Positions 9,107-18,603 of a stretch of DNA of 64,000 nucleotides are shown here, one piece after another. Both the position numbers and the translations under genes were made by a program. The DNA comes from CAZMSD01 sp964568855. Lineage in GTDB: Bacteria; CAIWAD01. The notes beneath the pieces were generated by a model. The model was not told the origin of the DNA and searched no databases. It was given only the letters and a program-made list of their open reading frames with translations. The stretch covers positions 62,001 to 126,000 of the forward strand of contig CAZMSD010000004.1 in assembly GCA_964568855.1 (NCBI GenBank), written 5' to 3'. Every line of letters begins with the position of its first letter. The stretch's first letter is position 1.

Positions 9107-9526
9107 TCAATTGGCCATCTTGATGACAGTCAGCGTCTTCACTGCATCAAGATCCTTCTTATACCGTACCTCGAGTCTCGCTGCGCGACCCTCGGCATAC
9201 TTCTTGGCCGAGTCGATCAGGGACAGGACCCCCTCCGGCAGGTCACTTGCATGAGCCGCCCTAACGGCCCTCTCGCCGAGAGCGAAGCCTACGACGAACT
9301 GACGATGGCGCGGCGTCATGTACAACACCGTCCGCTTTTTCTGCTTGAGACGGAGTGTCCATCCCCAACCGGTTCCAGCATACGTCCACGTCTGATCCAG
9401 AGGTTCAAACTCGACCTCAATATGCGCCACCAGGCTTTCCCAGTGAGTGCCCGCGCGGCCCAGTTCCATCTTGAGTCTTTCCTCGGTCGGCCTTACCGAT
9501 TTCTCACCGAATACACTTAGAGCCAT
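9107..9526 (-). CDS. DUF3788 family protein
   Basis: This small cytosolic protein of 139 residues has the features of DUF3788: an N-terminal ERLKMELGRAGTHWE helix, a central WTYAGTGWGWTLRLKQKKRTVLYMTP core and a C-terminal KKDLDAVKTLTVIK strand. The family is of unknown function and resembles YdhG/DUF1801-like ligand-binding folds. It lies 29 bp downstream of the mscS-like gene in the same direction and may be co-transcribed. The 258 bp between it and the HExxH gene hold nothing I can name. Confidence 0.75.
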   Translation of the reverse strand: MALSVFGEKSVRPTEERLKMELGRAGTHWESLVAHIEVEFEPLDQTWTYAGTGWGWTLRLKQKKRTVLYMTPRHRQFVVGFALGERAVRAAHASDLPEGVLSLIDSAKKYAEGRAARLEVRYKKDLDAVKTLTVIKMAN

Positions 9527-9555
9527 CTGTCTCTTCCCGACCGATTAATTTCCCC

Positions 9556-10668
9556 CTACCCCGACGACCTTCCACCCTGCCAGGGCTCCTGCGTCGTCCG
9601 AAGGGTCTCGCCGAAGTGCAGGGTTTGCGTGGGGAAAGCGAAGCTCAGGCCCAGGTCCTCAGCGATGCGCTTGATTTCCAGGTTGATCCGCTGGCGGACG
9701 GCCAGGTACTCTGCCCACCTGGTGGTTTGCGTGAAGTAGTAGACCAGCACGTCCAGGCTGCTGGATCCGTAGCCGGTGAAGTTGACCATGTAGAATTCAT
9801 GGTCCACCTCCGCGTCCGTCGCCAGCAGCTCCCGCAGGCCATCCACGAAACGCTCCATCTTCTCCCTGGAGGTGTCGTAGGTCAGGCCCACGGTCATCTT
9901 GACCCGCCGCTTGGGCATGGCCGACCAGTTCTCGATGATCTGCGAGGTCAGCAGCTTGTTGGGCACCACCAGCAGGCTCTTGGCCCAAGTGCGAATGCGC
10001 GTCGAGCGGAATCCGATGCTCTCGACGGTACCCTCCACGTTTTCGAAGAAGACCCAGTCGCCCACCTTGAAGGGCCGGTCGGTGAGCATCACCACCGTTC
10101 CGAAGAAGTTGGCCAGCGTGTCCTGCGCCGCCAGGGCGACCGCCAGGCCGCCGATGCCCAACCCCGTGATCAGGCTGGTGACCTTGTAACCCAGGTTCTG
10201 GATCAGCAGGATGCCCGCCAGCACCAGCAGTACGAAGCGGATCGTCTTGCGGATAATGGGCACGAACTGCAGCGCCAGGCCCTCGTCGCTTTTCGAAAGC
10301 AGGCTCTGCATAATCGTGGCCAGTGGCTCGCATAGTCTGTACAGCAGCCAGATCGCCAGCAGGAACAGGGTCACGCCGTAGGCTTCGCCGATGATCTTCG
10401 GCAGGTCGTAAGGTTCCACGGGAAGCTGCAGGGCCACCAGCGCGAAGTAGATGCCGGCGCTGAGAAACAGGGCCGCCAGAGGATGCTGCAGAGCGTCCAG
10501 CAACTGGTCGTCGTAGAGCACCGCCGTGCGTTCGACCCAGCGCCGGGCCACGCGGTGAATGAAACGGTCGAAGATCTTGCGCAGGATCACGGCGACCAGC
10601 AGAATCAGGACCGCCGCCAGGATTCGGGAAACCTGGAGTCCCCCGAAGTTGAGTTCAAGAAATTCCAT
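9556..10668 (-). CDS. MscS-family mechanosensitive channel
   Basis: The 370-residue protein has an N-terminal transmembrane helix, three further hydrophobic segments, and the MscS pore and beta-domain signature. The pore helix is glycine/alanine-rich (GLGIGGLAVALAAQDT), followed by LANFFGTVVMLTDRPFKVGDWV. The beta-domain includes VEGTVESIGFRSTRIRT, and the C-terminal alpha/beta domain follows. These inner-membrane channels open under membrane tension and release solutes on hypo-osmotic shock. A GAGGT ribosome site precedes the ATG at 10668. It is a little longer than E. coli MscS (286 residues), mainly at the N-terminus. Confidence 0.92.
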   Translation of the reverse strand: MEFLELNFGGLQVSRILAAVLILLVAVILRKIFDRFIHRVARRWVERTAVLYDDQLLDALQHPLAALFLSAGIYFALVALQLPVEPYDLPKIIGEAYGVTLFLLAIWLLYRLCEPLATIMQSLLSKSDEGLALQFVPIIRKTIRFVLLVLAGILLIQNLGYKVTSLITGLGIGGLAVALAAQDTLANFFGTVVMLTDRPFKVGDWVFFENVEGTVESIGFRSTRIRTWAKSLLVVPNKLLTSQIIENWSAMPKRRVKMTVGLTYDTSREKMERFVDGLRELLATDAEVDHEFYMVNFTGYGSSSLDVLVYYFTQTTRWAEYLAVRQRINLEIKRIAEDLGLSFAFPTQTLHFGETLRTTQEPWQGGRSSG

Positions 10669-10951
10669 TTTACCTCACCAGGGGCATATTTCCACGGCCC
10701 GATCACGGCTCAAGGAACGGGGCGACGACAAGTAAAGAAACCCGCCCCTGCTTCGTTCGTCTTTTGGAATGACGGCTCTCGGCGCTACCGTCGATGAAAT
10801 TACCAATCCGCGCTGTTTGCCGCTTCGCGGCGCCCGGGAGGAGTTCCTGCGCCGGCCGCGGCGGTTGCTCTTTGCCGCCCCGGGCGGTAGATTGGCAAGA
10901 CGACCGACCAGCTGCCATCACGGCCATCCTGAGGAAATCTACGAGGTGATC

Positions 10952-12304
10952 ATGTCCGCACAGCGCGAATCAAGACATCCTTCCGCCGCGAAGGCTGGCG
11001 GCGATGTTTCCAGGGGGCGTCCAGACCGTTTCATGTTCAGCCGGCCCCGAAGACCCGGGCGATTTCTGCATCGTCCGGTACAAAACATCGGGCGCGGCAT
11101 TCGAATGCTGATCGGTCTTCCATTGATTCTCTGGCTGCTGCTGGGAGTGTTCTTCGCCGGGCAGACCGATCCGGCCCAGGCGCAGGAGGGCAAGCGCGTC
11201 ACAGCAACGGGCACCGCCCGGATCGAGGGCGGCAACACCATGGCCGCCCGCGAGGCGGCCCTGCAGGACGCCATGCGCAGGGCCGTGGAGGAAGGCCTGG
11301 GCACGCTTGTGGAGAGCCGCACGGTGGTGGAGAATTTCGCTCTGCTGAACGACCGGATCTACAGCCGCTCCCAGGGCTTCGTCAGCGGCTACGAGGTCCT
11401 TTCCGAAAACGAACAGCGCGGCAGCTACGTGGTGGCCATCGAAGCAACGGTCAACCTCAGCAAGCTGGGCGGCGACCTGCGGGCCATCGGCATCCTGCAG
11501 GACATGGTGGGCAAGCCCAAGATGATGATCATGGTGGACGAGTTCTGGTGGGAGCCCGGGGTGCCCCGCGAGCGCCAGACCCCGGTGGACGATCCGGCCA
11601 GCGCAGCCCGCATCGCCGAGCGCTTCCTCGAGCGCGGCTTCGCCCTGGTGGACATGGCCATGGTCCAGCAACTGCGCGGGCAGGAGATGATGCTGCTGGA
11701 CGACCTGATGGAAAGCGGCGACGCCCTGACCGACCTGGCCAAGCGCGCGGCAGCCGATTACGGCGCCGAGGTCCTGGTGATCGGCACCTGCAAGGCGGAG
11801 CCCGTGTCCAGCGCCGGCGGCAAGTACACAGCCAACGCCACCTTCAGCTGCAAGATCGTGGACGCCAGCACGGGTGCCCTGATGGGCACCAAACAGTACG
11901 CCCAGAGCGGCGCCGGCACTTCCCCCGAGGGCGCCCGCTCCGCCAGCGCCCAGCGCGCGGGCGACGGGGTGGCCGAGGTGCTGATCAACCAGGTGCTGCA
12001 GTTCTGGCAGAACAAGGCCAACACCGGCCTGGATTTCGTGATCAAGCTCTACAACGTGGAGAGCTTCGTCCGGCAGGGCATGCGCTTCATCAAGACCATC
12101 AAGAGCATGGGCGGCGTGACACACGCCAAGAAGCGGCACTGGGACGAGAAGCTGGGCCGCCTGGAGGTGGACCTGACCTACCGCGGCGGCGACGGCGACG
12201 ACCTGACCTACGCCATCGTGGAAGCGGTGATGGACCTGCCCGGCTTCGAGAACATCGATCTTCGGGAATCCAAGGGCAACAACCTGAACTTCTACCTGAA
12301 GTGA
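10952..12304 (+). CDS. Exported protein with FlgT N-terminal-like domain
   Basis: About 450 residues from the ATG at 10952, which follows GAGGTGATC. The frame is open further upstream to 10769, and a start at 11106 right before the hydrophobic segment is also possible. A signal-like segment (MLIGLPLILWLLLGVFF) ends near AQA. The next part, ARIEGGNTMAAREAALQDAM followed by GFVSGYEVLSE, resembles the FlgT N-terminal/LPP20 domain. A middle domain (MIMVDEFWWE) resembles the TolB-like or CsgG-like fold that builds envelope assemblies. No flagellar genes are nearby. It is the first of three consecutive exported-protein genes. Function is unknown; a role in the periplasm or at the outer membrane is inferred. 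Confidence 0.75.
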   Translation: MSAQRESRHPSAAKAGGDVSRGRPDRFMFSRPRRPGRFLHRPVQNIGRGIRMLIGLPLILWLLLGVFFAGQTDPAQAQEGKRVTATGTARIEGGNTMAAREAALQDAMRRAVEEGLGTLVESRTVVENFALLNDRIYSRSQGFVSGYEVLSENEQRGSYVVAIEATVNLSKLGGDLRAIGILQDMVGKPKMMIMVDEFWWEPGVPRERQTPVDDPASAARIAERFLERGFALVDMAMVQQLRGQEMMLLDDLMESGDALTDLAKRAAADYGAEVLVIGTCKAEPVSSAGGKYTANATFSCKIVDASTGALMGTKQYAQSGAGTSPEGARSASAQRAGDGVAEVLINQVLQFWQNKANTGLDFVIKLYNVESFVRQGMRFIKTIKSMGGVTHAKKRHWDEKLGRLEVDLTYRGGDGDDLTYAIVEAVMDLPGFENIDLRESKGNNLNFYLK

Positions 12305-12467
12305 CTTCGATCGCCGGGAGCTTCTGCTCCGCAGGCCGCGCCGCCCGCGCCTTTGTTGCCGTTCAAGGCGCCGGCGGCGCAGCCCGTGACAGATCACCGA
12401 GCGCGGGCACCGCTTGACGATTGCATTCGTGATACAACCACACATTACCGATTCGGGGGAACGTGAT

Positions 12468-13247
12468 ATGCCAAGATCCTGTGATCCATCCCGAGCGGCG
12501 CAGCGATGGGCGCGTCGAGTGCTGATCCTCCTGCCGCTGCTGTTGTGCGTGGGCCTAGTGCTGCCCGCGGAAGCCGGACTGCCGAAGATTCCCAAGCCCA
12601 AGATCCTCAGGAAACCCGCCCCGGCCAAGCCTACGGGCGACCCGGTGGCCTGGCTGGCCCGCGTGGATGCCACCAAGGCCGAGGTTCAGGCGGCGGAGGA
12701 TTGCCTCAATCGCAGCCGGGACGTGGTCTTCAGGCTGGGCGCCACCAAGGAGGAACAGCGGATCCTCGAAGAAATGAACAGCCGGGTGGAAGCCGCGGAG
12801 AGCACCGAGGACCGCGAAGAAGCCGTTGCCGCCGTGCGCAGCTACCAGGACGAGACCGTGCGCAGGGCCCGCGAGGAAGGACGCTACGAGCAGAAACAAC
12901 TCGACAAGCAGCAGCGTCGCAACACGGGCAAGCTGGTCCGCAACCTGGGCCTGGCCGCGCTGAACGACCGCAAGGCCCTGGCCAACGGCAAGGCCCTGCT
13001 CGAGGAATCGGACGACGTGGTCAAGAATGCCAAGAAGCCCAAGAACATGATCAAGCTGGGCAAGAACCTGAAGCGCGTGGTGGCGGCTCCCAAGGACCTG
13101 CGGCGGATCATCTCCACGCTGCCGGGACAGATCGAGGCGCTGAACAACCTGCTGGCGGCTTCCCGCGACCTGAAGAAGAACAACGAGATCGAAGAGCCGC
13201 CGGCGGCCGAGTCGGGCGATTCCTACGAGACCGTCGAAGATTTCTAA
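12468..13247 (+). CDS. Exported Lys/Glu-rich coiled-coil protein, unknown function
   Basis: The product is 259 residues from ATG 12468, preceded by GGGGGA. A signal peptide (RRVLILLPLLLCVGLVLPAEA) is followed by a Pro/Lys segment (LPKIPKPKILRKPAPAKP). The remainder is charged and helical (about residues 60-235), with heptad-like regions, and ends acidic. I recognise no family. Its position 4 bp before the large repeat protein and after the FlgT-like protein suggests one operon making periplasmic or outer-membrane components. A longer start at 12414 would delay the signal segment and is less likely. Confidence 0.7.
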   Translation: MPRSCDPSRAAQRWARRVLILLPLLLCVGLVLPAEAGLPKIPKPKILRKPAPAKPTGDPVAWLARVDATKAEVQAAEDCLNRSRDVVFRLGATKEEQRILEEMNSRVEAAESTEDREEAVAAVRSYQDETVRRAREEGRYEQKQLDKQQRRNTGKLVRNLGLAALNDRKALANGKALLEESDDVVKNAKKPKNMIKLGKNLKRVVAAPKDLRRIISTLPGQIEALNNLLAASRDLKKNNEIEEPPAAESGDSYETVEDF

Positions 13248-13250
13248 GGG

Positions 13251-15542
13251 ATGGATCACCGCGATTCAGCGACGCGCCAGGTAAAGGCCGGCGGCCGCAG
13301 GCGACCATGTCACCGGCGATTTCCCGCGCCGCTGCTGTTCCTGCTGTCACTGATCGTTTTGTATCACACTCCGCGCGCCGAGACGCCCGAACTCGTGGTC
13401 ACCGGCGTGTTCATCGAGGAAAGCGCCGAGGTGGACGCCGCCTTCGTCGCCGACGGCGCCAGGGACCTGGCCTTCGCCGAGAGTTCCCGCCTGGTGGAAC
13501 TGCTGGCTGCCGTGCCCGGCTACCGGGTGCACGGCGACTTCCTCGAGGATCCGGCGGGCGAAGTGAAGTCCCTCGCCCAGGCCGCGAACCGGGTCTACGT
13601 TCGCGCCACCGTGACGCGGGCCGACCTGAAGCGCGTGCGCTACTTCGGAGACTACCAGGTCTGGACCTTCAGCGTGGGCCTGCGGCTCGAGTTCTTCGAC
13701 ATCCGCTCGGGGCAGGTGTATTACGGAAGGACTTTCACCTACCGCATCCCCGTGGAGACGGCGGTGGAGATCGACCGCGCCTACCGCTACGAGCGTTTCG
13801 CCGAGGCGCTCGCTAAGGCGCTGGAGGAGTGCGTGACGCGCTGCGGGAAGGAATACCTTCCCGCGAGGGCCGAAGCGGCGGTGCTGGGCGAGGCGGGCGA
13901 GGGAGCCCTGTTCCTGCAGGGCGGCTCGGAGGCCGGTTTCTATCCTGGCCTGGTGCTGATAGCCGGCGACGCAGGGGCCGATCCGCCGGAACAGTGGATG
14001 CTCAAGTTGATCCAGGTGGAGTCGGCCTTCAGTCGCGCGCGGCTGCTGGCGGGCACCGTGGCCGAAGCGCCCGCCCCCGGAACGCGGGCCTTCGCCGAAG
14101 GCGTCAACGCGGGCACCCAGGGATCGGGCCCGGCGGTAATGGTGGCCGGGGTGAGTCCAGGTTCGGGAGTCGTCCTGGACGAGCGCTTCGACGTGGATCA
14201 TGCCAGCCTGGGCCAGTGGCTGCACGATGCGCTGGTGGACACGCGCGCTTATAACATGCTGCCCCCGCTGCTCAGCGACGCTGATCCCGGCGGAGGAGCC
14301 GCTGGCGTGGGCGCCATCGGAATGGGCGCCACTGGCGTGGCGGCGGCCTTCTTCCAGGCCCAGGCCTCCTTCAGCGCCTTCGGCGACCTGAAGCAGGACG
14401 AGATCATCGGCCACCGGGCCTTTCCGGAGATCCTGGTCCGCGGAACGGTGACCCACGCCGTCAACCACGTCTCGCGCAGGCTCGGCTTCTGGGCCCAGAC
14501 GCTGAGCCTGGGCCTGATGCTCGAGTTCTACGACCGGCGGACACGCGAAGTCCTGCTCACCGTGTCGCACGAGCAGCGGACGATGGAGAAGTCGAACGAC
14601 CGCTACCGGCGCGCCGACCTCGGCGCCGCCTGGCGGGAACTGGCCCGCGCGGCGATCGGCGAGGCCGCGGCGAAAGCCTCCGGCGGCCTGCCCGACTCCG
14701 ACCGGCGGCTGCAGCTTAAAGCGGTGCGCGAAGACGGGCTGCTGGAGTTCGCGGGCCGGGCCGCCCCGCCCTCCGGTCTGCGACTGCCCCTGGAACGTGT
14801 GGAATCCGTGATCCGCTCTCTCGAGGGCGAGGAACTCGGAAGCTGGCGGCGGATCTACGGCATGGTGTTACTCGAGGCCGGTCCGGGCGGCGCCATCCTG
14901 GGCAGATTGCTGGCCGGCGACGGGAATACTGTTCCCGCACCGGGCGACCTGGCCCTGTTGCCCGCGGGCGCGGCGGCGGATCGTCCTTCGGCCAGGCTGC
15001 GTACGGTCGAGGTGGGCGGTTCCAAGGTCCGCGAGGATTACCGGCCCAACCAGCAGATGATCTCCGGCTGGGCGCACCGCGAGCTGGCGGGAACGGGCGT
15101 CTACAATATGCTGCCTCCGGAAATTCTTGAGGACCAGGCCGCGGCCGCCGAGGCCGCGCTGGCCTCGGGCGAGTTCGAGGCGGTGGATCAAAGCGAGATC
15201 CTGCTCCAGGACGAACCGCGGCCGCAGGTGCTGGTGGACGTCCGGGTGGGGCTGGCGCGCTGGGAGATCGAGCGGCAGAAATACCGCAACCGGTTGAGCT
15301 TCACCACGGGAGTCGAGCTGAGCTTCTACGACGCTGCGGGCGAACCGCTTGAGCGCTTCCGCGACAAGCAGGGCCGGCCCACGCACAAGGTGAAGAAGGC
15401 CTGGATCACGCGCGGCAAGCAGGAGCTGTCGGAGGGCCGCGTGGTGCAGGGCGTGCTCGAGGACGAGTTCCCGGAGCAGCTCGATCGCTGCCTGGAGATC
15501 TGTATCACAGAACTGGCGCAAGAACTGAAGGCAGAGCGATGA
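13251..15542 (+). CDS. Exported protein with a triplicated module, unknown function
   Basis: The 763-residue protein has a signal-like segment (about residues 27-43, LLFLLSLIVLYHTPRAE). Three copies of a 150-190-residue module follow (about 45-185, 290-485, 590-755). Each contains a helix near its start, a strand of the type VRATVT or LVRGTVTHAV or VLVDVRVGLA, and a second strand LRLEFFD or LMLEFYD or VELSFYD. Copies 2 and 3 share YNMLPP. The spacer between copies 1 and 2 is Gly/Ala-rich. The repeat pattern is visible by eye, but I do not know the family. It starts 4 bp after the coiled-coil gene, and its end overlaps the enoyl-CoA hydratase start (ATGA), so translation is probably coupled. 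Confidence 0.72.
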   Translation: MDHRDSATRQVKAGGRRRPCHRRFPAPLLFLLSLIVLYHTPRAETPELVVTGVFIEESAEVDAAFVADGARDLAFAESSRLVELLAAVPGYRVHGDFLEDPAGEVKSLAQAANRVYVRATVTRADLKRVRYFGDYQVWTFSVGLRLEFFDIRSGQVYYGRTFTYRIPVETAVEIDRAYRYERFAEALAKALEECVTRCGKEYLPARAEAAVLGEAGEGALFLQGGSEAGFYPGLVLIAGDAGADPPEQWMLKLIQVESAFSRARLLAGTVAEAPAPGTRAFAEGVNAGTQGSGPAVMVAGVSPGSGVVLDERFDVDHASLGQWLHDALVDTRAYNMLPPLLSDADPGGGAAGVGAIGMGATGVAAAFFQAQASFSAFGDLKQDEIIGHRAFPEILVRGTVTHAVNHVSRRLGFWAQTLSLGLMLEFYDRRTREVLLTVSHEQRTMEKSNDRYRRADLGAAWRELARAAIGEAAAKASGGLPDSDRRLQLKAVREDGLLEFAGRAAPPSGLRLPLERVESVIRSLEGEELGSWRRIYGMVLLEAGPGGAILGRLLAGDGNTVPAPGDLALLPAGAAADRPSARLRTVEVGGSKVREDYRPNQQMISGWAHRELAGTGVYNMLPPEILEDQAAAAEAALASGEFEAVDQSEILLQDEPRPQVLVDVRVGLARWEIERQKYRNRLSFTTGVELSFYDAAGEPLERFRDKQGRPTHKVKKAWITRGKQELSEGRVVQGVLEDEFPEQLDRCLEICITELAQELKAER

Positions 15543-16327
15543 GTTCCTTGATGGTCAATTTCACGGACAACCTGGCCCTGGTCACGCTGAACCGGCCGGG
15601 TATGCGCAACGCCCTGGACGACCGGCTGATCCTCGAGCTGCGTGATACGGCCGGCAGCATCGAGGAGGATCCCGGGATCCGGGCGGTGATCCTCACGGGC
15701 GCCGGCAAGGCCTTCTGTTCGGGGATGGACCTGGCCTACCTGCGCAAGCTGGCGGATTTCGACGAGGGGCAGAACCGCGAGGACAGCGAGAACCTGGTCT
15801 CGCTCTACCGCGCGATCCGGGAGAGCCGACTGCCCTGGATCGCCGCCGTCAACGGACCGGCGGTAGCCGGGGGCTGCGGCCTGGCCACGGCATGCGACCT
15901 GATCATGGCCGACCGCGAGCAGGCGCGCTTCGGCTACACCGAGACCCTGATCGGCTTCATTCCGGCCATCGTCTCAGGCCTGCTGCTCTCCCGGGTGGGC
16001 GAGACACACGCCCGCGACCTGCTGCTCAGCGGGCGGATCATCAAGGCCCGGGCGGCCATGGAGATGGGCCTGGTCAACGAACTCTCCGAATCCGGACAAG
16101 TGGTGGCGCTGGCGGGGGCCCGGGCCCAGGCGCTGGCCGGCCGCTGCAGCCGCAACTCCATCGGGGCCACCAAGGAGCTGCTGGAGAAGATCCGCAGCCT
16201 GCCGCTGGACGAGGCCTTCCGCGTGGCCGTGGACGAGAACGTGCGCCTCAGGATGAGCGATTCCTGCAAGAAGGGCGTAAGCGCCTTCCTCGAGAAGCAG
16301 AAACTCGACTGGCGGAAGATCGATTGA
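15539..16327 (+). CDS. Enoyl-CoA hydratase/isomerase family protein
   Basis: The 262-residue crotonase-fold protein has the CoA-binding, oxyanion-hole segments AVILTGAGKAFCSGMDL and NGPAVAGGCGLATACD. The region FGYTETLIGFIPAIVS holds the family's usual glutamate position. The ATG overlaps the upstream stop by 4 bp. The family hydrates or isomerises acyl-CoA thioesters in fatty-acid or amino-acid degradation. The placement at the end of an operon of exported proteins is odd, since no other beta-oxidation gene is nearby, so the exact substrate is open. Confidence 0.9.
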   Translation: MSSLMVNFTDNLALVTLNRPGMRNALDDRLILELRDTAGSIEEDPGIRAVILTGAGKAFCSGMDLAYLRKLADFDEGQNREDSENLVSLYRAIRESRLPWIAAVNGPAVAGGCGLATACDLIMADREQARFGYTETLIGFIPAIVSGLLLSRVGETHARDLLLSGRIIKARAAMEMGLVNELSESGQVVALAGARAQALAGRCSRNSIGATKELLEKIRSLPLDEAFRVAVDENVRLRMSDSCKKGVSAFLEKQKLDWRKID

Positions 16328-16341
16328 CCCCTCACTTGGGC

Positions 16342-17376
16342 CTAGTTGATCGAGATCACGCGGTAGAACCTCTTCTCCACACCCACGATATCGAAATCCA
16401 GTATGTAGACGTTCGACGTGGTGCCCAGTTCGGTCCAGGCGCCGCCGTAGGGAGCGTCCGTGTACTCCACGCGGTACTCCTCGGCGTAGGGGGCGGCGGT
16501 CCAGTTGAGCAGCACGGAACTGGGCCCCACGGTGATCTGCAGGTCGTCCACCGGTTCGGGCGGCAGGTCGCCCGAGGGATGGTTGGTGTCGAACATGCGC
16601 ACGAAGGCGGCCGCGATGGTGAACTGGTCCGGCACCTCGGACTGCATTTGCTGCGAAGTGATCTGGGTGGCGATGCCGTGGTCCTCCATCAGCCAGTAAT
16701 AGCTGCGGATGAAGTCGGTCTGGATGTGGTAGTAGGTGCTGTCGCCGAACATGTCCACGTAGGTGTCGTACTGGGCCAGTTCATTGACCCGCAGGCACTC
16801 GCCGAAACCAATCAGCGGCAGATTGATCAGGCCCCAGCCGTCCACCTCGGCGTTGGCCGCGTAGTCGATGCGCGTGTCCAGGCCCAGGATCTGCGTGAAG
16901 AACGAGGTGTTGGCGTTCCAGGTGTCCTCGTAGTCGATGGGGTCGGGAAAGTCGATCATGGCCGGTTCGAAGGCCACGGAAGGATCCTCCGCCGAGAAAG
17001 ACTCGTCGTAGAAGCCGTAGTTCCAGCGCCCCATGCCGGGCGTCTGGCGCAGGTACATCCAGGCCTGCTCGCCCGATTCCACCACGGTTTTCCGCTCGGC
17101 GAACTCGGCGGCCCCGAAATCGGCCCCGTGCCCGCCGTCGTTGATGTCCACGTAATCGAACTGGTAGGTCAGGTCATCCGGACCGGTGGTGAAATCCCAG
17201 AACTGGCCCGGGCCACCCGGCCCGATTTCGCCCATCAGCGTGTACTCCATGCCGTTGGCGTAGGTTGTGTAATACTGCCCGATGGCGTAGAACATGTCCT
17301 GGGAAGTGATGGTGATCTGGCCGAGTGCGGACAGACCGGCGTAGAAAAAGGCCGCGGCCAGCAGCGCGCGCTTCAT
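16342..17376 (-). CDS. Exported protein with C-terminal FnIII-like domain
   Basis: The product is 344 residues from ATG 17376, with an excellent GGAGGAG site 6 nt upstream. The frame is open to 17601, but the extension lacks a ribosome site. A signal peptide (MKRALLAAAFFYAGLSALGQ) is followed by an aromatic, Asp/Gly-rich body of unknown family. The C-terminus (from about residue 265: PVDDLQITVGPSSVLLNWTA through RFYRVISIN) is fibronectin III-like. The same kind of tail ends the S8 protease at 19037-21871. The gene is convergent with the enoyl-CoA hydratase. Confidence 0.75.
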   Translation of the reverse strand: MKRALLAAAFFYAGLSALGQITITSQDMFYAIGQYYTTYANGMEYTLMGEIGPGGPGQFWDFTTGPDDLTYQFDYVDINDGGHGADFGAAEFAERKTVVESGEQAWMYLRQTPGMGRWNYGFYDESFSAEDPSVAFEPAMIDFPDPIDYEDTWNANTSFFTQILGLDTRIDYAANAEVDGWGLINLPLIGFGECLRVNELAQYDTYVDMFGDSTYYHIQTDFIRSYYWLMEDHGIATQITSQQMQSEVPDQFTIAAAFVRMFDTNHPSGDLPPEPVDDLQITVGPSSVLLNWTAAPYAEEYRVEYTDAPYGGAWTELGTTSNVYILDFDIVGVEKRFYRVISIN

Positions 17377-17802
17377 GGTAGCTCCTCCGGTTGTGCAGGT
17401 TCTTCGACCAAGGTGGATGTCCGACGGGTATTCCGAACGGACGGCATCCCTGGTCGGGGCTCGCAGAAAAAAGCCATTATCAGCTTTGAAATGCCATTGA
17501 TTCTTGAACGAGGGGAAAAAAGTGGGCGAGGGAAGCGTCAAGGATCCACTGGGATCCGAAACCGGACCGGGCCGCGTGACACACGGCGGGAGCCAGGACA
17601 ACGACAGCGGCAGTTTGAGATGCGTGGCACGCTACTGGCACACTGACGACTTCCCGTTCTCGCTGGCCGGATTCCGGGTCTGCAGGACGATCCAGTGGAC
17701 CGCGCTTGCTCTTTCCGCCCGGTTAGCAGTAATTGAATTCTATCAACCTCATGAGCCCTGATCGCATCGATCGGCGGCGCAAGGAGCGGCGATCGCGAGT
17801 TC
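17377..17802. other. 426-bp divergent intergenic region
   Basis: This separates the exported FnIII protein (minus) from the Mut7-C gene (plus). It contains one weak sigma-54-like box (17625-17640, plus) and otherwise no clear element. Short frames here look like noise. Confidence 0.5.
17625..17640 (+). promoter_or_regulatory. Weak sigma-54-like box upstream of the Mut7-C gene
   Basis: TGGCACGCTACTGGCA has the GG and GC at the correct N10 spacing and a perfect -24 half, but the -12 half is TGGCA rather than TTGCA. It lies about 163 nt before the start at 17803. The downstream gene is not an exported protein, unlike the better sites, so this may be chance. Confidence 0.3.
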
Positions 17803-18603
17803 ATGTATCACGCTGAGAGCGACAACCCGGACGAATCGGCTCCCCGGGATCCCTCGCGGGTCCTGCTGCGCCTCTACGGCGAGCTGAATGATTTCCTGCC
17901 CGTCAATCTGCGCCAGCGGGAGCTCAAGCTGACCCTCAAGGACCGCAGCATCGCCAAGGATCTTGTGGAAGGCCTGGGTGTGCCCCACCCCGAGGTTTCT
18001 TTCATCCTGGTGAACGGCGAACCTGCCTCCTTCGACCGGCTGATGCTGCCGGGCGACCTGCTCTCGGTCTTTCCTCCCCTGGCTCGCCTGGCTCCCGACC
18101 CCGAGATCCTGGTGACGCCGCCTCCGCCGCGGCCCCCGTGCTTCGTGCTGGACGTGCACCTGGGCACCCTGGCGCGCCTGCTGCGCCTGATGGGGCTGGA
18201 CGCCCTCTACGCCAACGACTATGGCGATCCGGAGCTCGCGCGGATCAGCGCAGAAGAGGAGCGCATCCTGCTCAGCCGCGATCGCAAGCTGCTGATGCGG
18301 CGCATCGTGGTTCACGGATACGTGCCGCGGGCCGACGATCCGCTGGACCAGGCACGCGAAGTACTGACCCGTTTCGTGGAACCGGGCGAGACCGCACCCT
18401 TCAGCCGTTGCCTCCAGTGCAACCGGCTCCTGGAGGACATCGGCAAAGAGGAGATTCTGCATCGCCTCGAGCCCCTCACCCGGCAGCGTGTGAACCGCTT
18501 CCAGATCTGCCGGGGCTGCGACCGGCTCTACTGGCGCGGAGCCCACCGCGAGGGCCTGGAGGAGACGGTGAAACTGCTGTCGGAGGTTGTGGCGAGGAAT
18601 TAG
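17803..18603 (+). CDS. Mut7-C RNase domain protein with N-terminal ubiquitin-like domain
   Basis: The 266-residue protein begins with a ubiquitin/ThiS-like region (about residues 20-95, VLLRLYGELNDFLP through LPGDLLSVFPPL). It then has the Mut7-C PIN-like RNase domain: FVLDVHLGTLARLLRLMG with its acidic residue, DDPLD and LLSRDRKLL. A zinc ribbon follows, made of CLQC and CRGC pairs. This two-domain form is widespread in bacteria. The family is predicted to be a metal-dependent ribonuclease that acts on structured RNA, but its substrate is unknown. The start codon lies inside a copy of the GTATCAC motif (ATGTATCAC). Confidence 0.88.
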   Translation: MYHAESDNPDESAPRDPSRVLLRLYGELNDFLPVNLRQRELKLTLKDRSIAKDLVEGLGVPHPEVSFILVNGEPASFDRLMLPGDLLSVFPPLARLAPDPEILVTPPPPRPPCFVLDVHLGTLARLLRLMGLDALYANDYGDPELARISAEEERILLSRDRKLLMRRIVVHGYVPRADDPLDQAREVLTRFVEPGETAPFSRCLQCNRLLEDIGKEEILHRLEPLTRQRVNRFQICRGCDRLYWRGAHREGLEETVKLLSEVVARN

